From NCBI GenBank assembly GCA_030295235.1, contig AP026169.1, positions 372,001-436,000 on the forward strand: a stretch of DNA of 64,000 nt. Direction: 5' to 3'. The number at the start of each line of letters is the position of its first letter. Within the stretch, counting starts at the first letter, position 1. A program made the translations under genes and the position numbers. Under the pieces are notes generated by a model. That model had not been told where the DNA came from and did no database searches. It saw only the letters and a program-made list of their open reading frames with translations. Shown one piece after another: positions 57,562-64,000 of this stretch. The DNA is from Fistulifera solaris (Eukaryota; Bacillariophyta; Bacillariophyceae; Naviculales; Stauroneidaceae).

Positions 57562-58021
57562 AGCCTCAAGTTGCTTGAAAGAAATCAAACCACCGTAGCT
57601 GAGGTTTTTTATCCTATCTTAGACGCCAAAAACTTGCTTCGCACGACGCACAGACGTTTCTTGATCAAGTTGCTAAAACTAGCTAGGTTTATCACCAGAC
57701 AAAGCGAAAGAATTACTCGATATACTTCATCATGCATGAATTCATGACTCATCAACATGTGACTTGACGGGTTATAATTATTTTTTGATCGCATTGCCGA
57801 CAGTTTTGTCCTACCGAAACTCACCCAATGCACATCGTCAATCAAAAAAAGTCGTCGCCGTCGTCAAACAATTGCGGGCAAGCGAAACAATGAACTATAT
57901 TTTGACTTCTAATATCTTTAAGTATACACCAAAACTGCTTTTCCTCCCATTGCTGCGATGACATAAAGTAAACATTTCTTTCTTCAATCCTGCATACCAA
58001 CACAACCGCCATTCGCTCCGA
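57562..58021. other. convergent intergenic region
   Basis: 460 bp between two stop codons; nothing recognised. Confidence 0.4.
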
Positions 58022-59320
58022 TTATTCCTCTTGTACTGAGATCCCATGCAAACCGTCCACATAGTGCAACCAAGGAGCCCAGTGCTCATCATGGAAGAGT
58101 GTAACGAAACCCTCATCGTTCTTGGCATACGCTTGTGGGAAGTTGTGGAAATCAAAGTTATCCGGGGCACTAAAACTGAGCCGATCCTGGTGCATCACTG
58201 CGGGCACAGGACGAGGAGAAAAGAAATCTTTCCATTCTTTCCAGTGACCTTGTGTGGTGGGGATTAATAAAGCGCCTTTATTGCGGAGAGCATGTGGCTT
58301 ATACAATGGATTGAGAAAGCCGTGCTGGTATACCTCGTGGTGAATTTGGGGTCGCACCAAAACTTTGGACCGTCCTTTCCAGGATGGACACTGCGTTCCA
58401 CCTGGGAAACACTGATTGGGCGGACAAGGCGGCAGTCCCTTGGCACTTGTACAAAACGAACCGGCAGTGTACGAGTACACTTCTAGACCAAACAAACCCG
58501 ATTGCGGATCTCGAATAGGTACTCGTGTCGATCGGGGCAATTCGTTCAACGATAGAGGAACTTGGTGATCAAAGGTGTGCATAAACTTTCCCAAACTGAT
58601 CGAATTGTAGTCTTGATGCTCCCAAAGAAACTGCTTTAGCGTCTGATTCCGAGACAGCCACAAATACTCATCTACGTCCAACGGGAGAGCCCATGTGAAA
58701 TCTTGAGCATGATCACGCAAACATTCCTTTTCGACTTGATTCTGCCCATAATGTGTTCCTCGGGTCGAATTGGCCTTGATATGACCGGTATACAGGCTCA
58801 CTGTGACGTACGACAGGGCAATAAAGTCAGCCCAGGCCGCCGACTGCGTCACGGGCCAATCGGACAAATACCAGAAGAAGAAATGATCGACACCTAGGGC
58901 ACGGTAATACTCCATCCACAACAAAGCCTTGTTCAAGGAAAAGGAACCAAACATTGTTTTGTAACATATCGCAATCGAAATGTCTTCTGGGTGCTCATCG
59001 CGGGCAAATGTTGCGTTGGCAAGGCGTTCTTCCATGGTGTTACCGTAGACGACCTGCCGTTCGAGAGTCTGTCGACGCTGCAGATGTGCAGGCTTTCGTG
59101 TGATTACTGGATGCTTGCCGGTCGCTCCGGTAAAGTCGTTATCGCTGCGTTTGTATTGAATGCTTTGCAAGATATTCAAAATGGTGAATACAGCCGATAC
59201 TAAGACGCAGCAGACTACGCAGTACTTGCTAGCGGTACGAAGGAAGCGGAAAGAAAGGGGACTATCATTTGCGTTTTGGAAGGAATCTTTCCTTTCGATT
59301 TGGATATTGCTTTGGATCAT
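58022..59320 (-). CDS. Glycosyltransferase family 92-like protein
   Basis: 432 residues from the ATG at 59320 (the frame is open further upstream but without Met). A type II anchor FLRTASKYCVVCCVLVSAVFTILNIL is near residue 30-55. The catalytic part shows ISIAICYKTMFG, LLWMEYYRALGVDHFFFWYLSD, then DFTWALPLDVDEYLWL with a DxD-type metal motif, a Cys-rich loop (CTSAKGLPPCPPNQCFPGGTQC) and IHHEVYQHG. This matches GT92/DUF23 enzymes, Golgi transferases adding galactose-like residues in animals and plants. Several N-x-S/T sites lie in the luminal part. Acceptor unknown. Confidence 0.82.
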   Translation of the reverse strand: MIQSNIQIERKDSFQNANDSPLSFRFLRTASKYCVVCCVLVSAVFTILNILQSIQYKRSDNDFTGATGKHPVITRKPAHLQRRQTLERQVVYGNTMEERLANATFARDEHPEDISIAICYKTMFGSFSLNKALLWMEYYRALGVDHFFFWYLSDWPVTQSAAWADFIALSYVTVSLYTGHIKANSTRGTHYGQNQVEKECLRDHAQDFTWALPLDVDEYLWLSRNQTLKQFLWEHQDYNSISLGKFMHTFDHQVPLSLNELPRSTRVPIRDPQSGLFGLEVYSYTAGSFCTSAKGLPPCPPNQCFPGGTQCPSWKGRSKVLVRPQIHHEVYQHGFLNPLYKPHALRNKGALLIPTTQGHWKEWKDFFSPRPVPAVMHQDRLSFSAPDNFDFHNFPQAYAKNDEGFVTLFHDEHWAPWLHYVDGLHGISVQEE

Positions 59321-60308
59321 GGCTTGACGAAGCGTACCAGGTAAAGAGGGAAAAAGCGTGTTAATTTGTGAAAAATTGGGTGAACTAATTTCAAAGAAAT
59401 TGAATCGCTCCGCTCTTTCAAGTTTACCGTTTTTGTGGGATGTGAGACGGGTTGAACGGTTTTTGGTGCGAGGCAATACAATACTAGCCCAGATCCCAGA
59501 GAGCAGTCATTCTCGCCTGCGCAAGCTCGCAAGTCGCTTTTAAAAAGCATGATCGGCCCTATGGTCCTAATGGTGTATAGCTGCGAGATGTACGATGTAC
59601 CTGGTCGGCTGGTAGTTGGAGAGGTTGCAGGCGAGCTTATAAATTATAAAGCTAATTTTATTGTATCACTAGTCGAATATCGATATTTGTCGAACTATAG
59701 TTATCGCCCACAACAAACAAGAGACATGCACTTCGTAGATCATACTGCGTATTAATTATCAACTCCCCTTTAATCCCTACTGTAGCTGTTACCCGTTTCT
59801 TCGATTTTTCTCTTCAAGCTTAAAGCATTGTTCTGTAGATTGGACATGGGACATTGTAGCACAGAAATCAGAAACAATGCATAGTCACACCCGTGTTCAT
59901 TCAATCAAAAACCATACCGATAATTATTGGTGTGGCGTTTTTCATTTGATGGCAACGCTAAAGACTAAAGACGCTAAGGCTACCTGACATTTGACAACAA
60001 AGTATAAACCACGGATGCCGAATGTCCAACTAACGCGTAACGCCCTACACCTCCTCTTGCTGTGTCCTTCGAAATACGAACTGCGAGAAGCGAGACGCAT
60101 GACACCTTCCTTCATGCATGATGCATGATGCATGATCCAAGTGCTTCTTAGAGCCCACTTCCTAAGACTAGAGAGTAGAGAGGTATTTCGCACTTCGTTG
60201 TTCTTATCTCCAACCTCATCGTTTCTTTTGTATAAGGTCTACGGTGAAGTTTTCGTTTGGTCCTTTGGCCTTTTCGGTACTTGATTAAAGTACCAAAAGC
60301 CAAAAACG
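59321..60308. promoter_or_regulatory. Divergent intergenic region of two glycosyltransferases
   Basis: 988 bp between divergent starts. It includes GCATGAT repeated three times at 60114-60134 (CATG-rich, partly palindromic). No gene recognised. Shared control of the two transferases is possible. Confidence 0.45.
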
Positions 60309-62744
60309 ATGAGTGCACGGTCCGAAGTCTTTGAAAATAATGTTAGCATGAATGTTATCTTTGTTTCTTTCATCATGAGTCGCTTAAGATTGACGGAAAC
60401 CAAAGGACGACGGTGGGTTTTTGCCGGCTTGTTGTTAATTGTTTTGGTTGTTTCCTTTGGATTGCAATTGTGGCATGCATCTCGTGTAACAATTCGAACA
60501 AATGCATCGACAACCAGCGCCGACCGCACCATTCCGTTGGTGGAAAACCTCGCGACACGCCTTCCGTCGGTCGACACTGCACATCTCCTACCAAAAGATG
60601 CCCAGGAAACTTCTCCCGCAGCTCTCATCTTCGACATTTTAAGCATAGGTTCACTGTCGCGTCCTGACTTTTGCAAGCACAACGCGAAACGATGGGACGA
60701 TATGCACGTCTCTTCGTTGGTGTCACTGAAGAAGACGATCATAGTGAACCGAATTGTTTGCTTACAAGAGAAGATGCTGAACAAATTACAACGTTCTGCA
60801 AAGTGGGTCGAAACAGTGTCCGAAATCTTCCACTGGATCAACCATATACAGCCTTGTATATAAAGAGACAAAATTATGGTGGTAACTTGAGCAAAAGAAT
60901 AACCCGGGAGGATGGTTGTGTGCCCAGAAGCGTGCGAATGATGGATTACAAATTGTTTTGCAGAAATTGCGACAATCGACGCTTCCCGATTACCTTGTGA
61001 TGATCGACGACGACACATTTGTGGATCTACCCCAACTTTCACACCACTTACAAACCATATATCCCGACTCATCAAAACCAGTCGTGATGGCAGGATGTTT
61101 GATACGATTCGGAGAAACATTTACCGTTCCGATTGGTGGTTCCGGGGTAATTCTGTCCAAAGGTGCCCTGATACGATTGTTGAAACCCATCTTGTGCACC
61201 AATACAACCTCCAGCAACGACGATGAGTTTCTACAAAATGCTTGTTTTCGTCTGCAGCAAAACTTATTCGGAGAGCGACAGTATTTTCGCGAAAACATGT
61301 CATTGGCTGACCTTATGCACGCCTACGTGTCCACCAATCGATTCGCCAACCACGCATCGTGGACAAAGGAATCATCATTCTGTCTCCATAGTGATTGGAT
61401 CTGGGGCATCTTTTTAATTTCTACAACGTTGGCGATGCGCTGGATCATCCCAGGCACCCGCAACCATACAATCGCATTACTTCGTATCGATTATCTGAGG
61501 ATAACTTCCGAGACCTCCCAAATGCGCAAACTCGGCCACTGCTAGGCCAATGTCGGTACGTGAGATCATGTCCACCGGAAGCTCATATATGTCATTATGT
61601 TACAGCCGATCAGATTCGTCAGGAAGGAAAACGCACCTTTACCGAACCGAAGTGGGTCAAACTTGATGCCCAAACACCAATTTTCGTTTTCTTGTATCCC
61701 GTTTTGAATCACACACTAGAGCAGAAGCAATTTCTCCATGACGGCATTCAAGAATCATCCCAGCTCACGCTGACTGACGATCCTTCGGAAGCGTCCTTTT
61801 GGATGGTCGATGTTCATCAGGCCGGATTGAATTTGCAACCTCTTTGCAACGATTTCCTCCAACTTGTACGGTCTGTCAACAGAGAAAAACGCGCCGTCAT
61901 TTTTGTCTACTGGAGCGATGAGCCCGTGGATTATTTCTGGGATTGCTATCAAGCCACGCGATTACTCGATAGTACCACGGTCTTTCGTTACAAGCGGTCC
62001 ATTGTGCAAGGACGACAGTGGAACGAGACGTTGCAGTTTGTGGAAAACGGGTCAATAATCAAGTTTGGCAATTGGAGGGACCATTCGGGCGGCCCAGTTC
62101 GACACATTGGATACGGGGTACGATCGGATCTTGTGCAAGGTCTGGAGTCCATATTGGACCATGCTAGTGTCTGGGGAGTCGAGCGGTCGGTGGATCTTTC
62201 CCATTTCTGGCCCTTACCGGAACCTAACGTTACAGGCAACAGGATGTATGAGCTGCGATTTGCAGTTAGTCAAGTCATTCATGACAAACTCTCCCCGACG
62301 CAAACAGTATTTGTAGGAGTGACTGAACCAACCAACGAAACGGACCCTGCTACAGCCCAGCCATCCTACTTGCGTCAACTCTTGCAATCAAAGATTGTTG
62401 TGGTTTCTCAAACCGATAGCTGGGAAGATAATTACCGCCTCATGGAAGCTCTTGTCTCGGGTGCTATGGTGATGACAGATCCTATGCTGACATTGCCCGT
62501 CGAACTTCAAGAGGACGTTTCAGTCGTCTACTACCGCAACCTTGATGAGCTAGTGACAAAGGCTCAACATTATTTGAATCATGAAAACGAGAGGATAGCA
62601 ATAGCCATGGCTGGATACAACGTTGCTATGAACCATCACCGGAGTTGGCATCTGGTCGAGCGAATGGTGTCAGAAGTGCGCGGAGTATTAACCGAGCGCA
62701 AAGCGCTCAATTCGTTGGATGCTTTTGTTACTGCTTCGCTTTAA
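60309..62744 (+). CDS. Two-domain glycosyltransferase (fringe/GT31-like + CgeB-like)
   Basis: About 810 residues. Type II anchor RWVFAGLLLIVLVVSFGLQL. The first domain reads RYARLFVGVTEED, DYLVMIDDDTFVDLPQL (metal-binding DDD), PVVMAGCLIRFG and GGSGVILSKGALIRLL, then DWIWG.F; this is the fringe/GT31 pattern. The second domain (61550-62744) contains PIFVFLYPVLNHTLEQKQFLHDG, VIFVYWSDEP, LLQSKIVVVSQTDSWEDNYRLMEALVSGAMVMTDPM and VVYYRNLDELVTKAQHYL. This is the donor-binding C-terminal pattern of GT-B enzymes of the CgeB/Glyco_trans_1_2 type. Three one-base frame changes (near 60690, 60920, 61430) are crossed by continuous similarity. It could build alternating sugars. Secretory pathway. Confidence 0.75.
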
Positions 62745-63050
62745 AGTGTTTTCTTTGCATTTTTGAAACTTAAAATCAAGCATTGGACACAGTAATACAA
62801 TAAGGATGAACAAAAATATACTCGTACGTAGTAGTATAATGCTGAGGATGTCACGGAGAGATTTCGCATATTTTTATTTATGTCGCAACGCGAATGAAGA
62901 CGTTTCGCTGTAGCGTTCCAAGTGGAACGTTTCGACGATGACAACGACAACCGCTCGCATACATTGCGCTGACACAAAAGCCGATGCACTATTATTCTTA
63001 TTCGACCGACAAAGAGCGGTGAATAAGTGCAAAAGAAAAGTCGTCAGGAT
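62745..63050. other. intergenic
   Basis: 306 bp; nothing recognised. Confidence 0.4.
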
Positions 63051-63907
63051 ATGAAGAGGTCAATAAACTGTTGCGTCTTGATTGTAGCGAGTCTCTTGGT
63101 ATCGAGCTCTGCTTTTTCGACGCCGCAACGTCCTATCGGCGCGTTTTCCGCACAGCAAACACGTCGTTCGCATCTCTTTGCCAAACAATACACAAAAGAG
63201 CGTCCAAAACTATTCTCTCGTGTCTCGAAATCGTTCCGGCGGAGATGCAAACTGACGGGGGCTTCACTGTTGTTCGCGGCGAGTGTCTTTTGGCTCCACC
63301 CAAACCGGCTCACGCATCGGTAGCACCATCAGTCGTGTTGGAGAGTATCTTGGAAAAGACTTCGCCCTCTTTGGATACCATCATTGATCGTTATGTGAAG
63401 GAACACATGTTCAACGACGATACCTATGATCCCATCGAATCGGCCTACCGCGAAGCGTACGATGATGCGGTCCACGGGACGTATCCCCAAGCGTTGCGCG
63501 AAGTCACCGGAGTCGGCGCCGCATCCATGGAAACGACGACGAGCAATAATCCTGTATCCAACTGGTTATCCAAGATCGATCTAAGTGCCTTAGTGACGTC
63601 CATGTTGACTTTCATTCAAAACAAATTGCAGTTGAATGAAACTTCCGCCATTATGGTATTGGCGGCCATTTTTGTGGTGGGTGGACCGTTCGCCTTTTTG
63701 TTCACGGGTATGGTGATTGGTGGCATGTCCAAACGAAACATGAATCGTTTGATGAAGAAGCGTTACGGAGACTCGTACACGTTAGACGCCACCATGAAAA
63801 CGGAAGAGACGATCGAGGCACCCGACGACGATGACGATGAGGAGGATGGAGACGGCGAGAATGACAGCGCAAACGACGACGACGATGATGATGACGACGA
63901 CGAATAA
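63051..63907 (+). CDS. Plastid-targeted membrane protein with acidic tail
   Basis: About 284 residues from the ATG at 63051. MKRSINCCVLIVASLLVSSSAFSTP is a signal peptide with a clear SSAF plastid site, followed by a transit stretch rich in Arg, Gln and Ser (SAQQTRRSHLFAKQ). The mature part has a conserved-looking helix region (DTIIDRYVKEHMFNDD, AYREAYDDAVHGTYPQALREV) and two hydrophobic helices (about LVTSMLTFIQNKL and MVLAAIFVVGGPFAFLFTGMVIGGM). A basic loop MSKRNMNRLMKKRYGD follows, then a tail of almost pure Asp/Glu. One base change of frame at the TTTT run near 63280 joins the presequence to the body. Family not recognised. Confidence 0.75.
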
Positions 63908-64000
63908 GAAAATAATTTGCTATGTTTGAAACAAAACAAATGGAACGCTGTGTTATTGGATGATCAAAGAATGAATAATGTATGCATTTACGATGATAAT

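Overview
The window looks like nuclear DNA of a pennate diatom, most probably Phaeodactylum tricornutum or a close relative (inference; no search was possible). The evidence is as follows. Spliceosomal introns are short (about 67-230 nt, GT-AG). Several proteins begin with a signal peptide followed by the diatom plastid cleavage motif, an A-F/ASAF-like site (uroporphyrinogen decarboxylase, a SOUL protein, P5C reductase, two unknowns). Three heat-shock-factor genes sit within 12.3 kb. One protein carries a DUF6824-like domain, and the transposon load is moderate.

Layout. 1-9 kb: a C2/membrane protein cut by the left edge, organellar release factor 1, splicing helicase DHX15/Prp43, ribosomal protein S18, mitoribosomal mS33. 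9-25 kb: three HSF genes interleaved with plastid uroporphyrinogen decarboxylase, an 8-TM protein, a Crypton-like tyrosine-recombinase element (about 16.0-19.9 kb), a plastid unknown and a double-DUF6824 protein. 25-36 kb: an intron-containing tRNA-Arg(UCG), an RRM/RGG protein, an Smr-plus-UIM protein, a DUF2358-SOUL protein, TXNDC9, a RING protein and a short MTHFR. 36-47 kb is the mobile zone: P5C reductase interrupted by a 598-bp hAT-type MITE, an ankyrin protein, then a Ty3/gypsy LTR retrotransposon with target duplication AACGC that itself contains a second, small LTR element with target duplication AAAAA. 47-56 kb: a MIF homologue with presequence, phosphoacetylglucosamine mutase, and two tail-to-tail disordered Arg/Ser-rich proteins. 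56-64 kb: a surface-glycan group (SGNH/TBL-like acyltransferase, GT92-like transferase, two-domain glycosyltransferase) and a plastid membrane protein.

A general feature is that many conserved host genes change frame by one base at homopolymer runs while protein similarity continues across the change. This looks like residual assembly indels rather than decay, so I give gene spans across such points and state it in each entry.

Most notable signals: near-identical inverted repeats (GCCGGACA-n3/4-TGTCCTGC) on both sides of the recombinase element; the MITE inside P5CR with usable splice-like sites; an initiator codon split by an intron in RPS18; an RRxS phospho-motif repeat protein; Smr+UIM and fringe-like+CgeB-like fusions; and a KpnI-type palindrome cluster between two divergent housekeeping genes.
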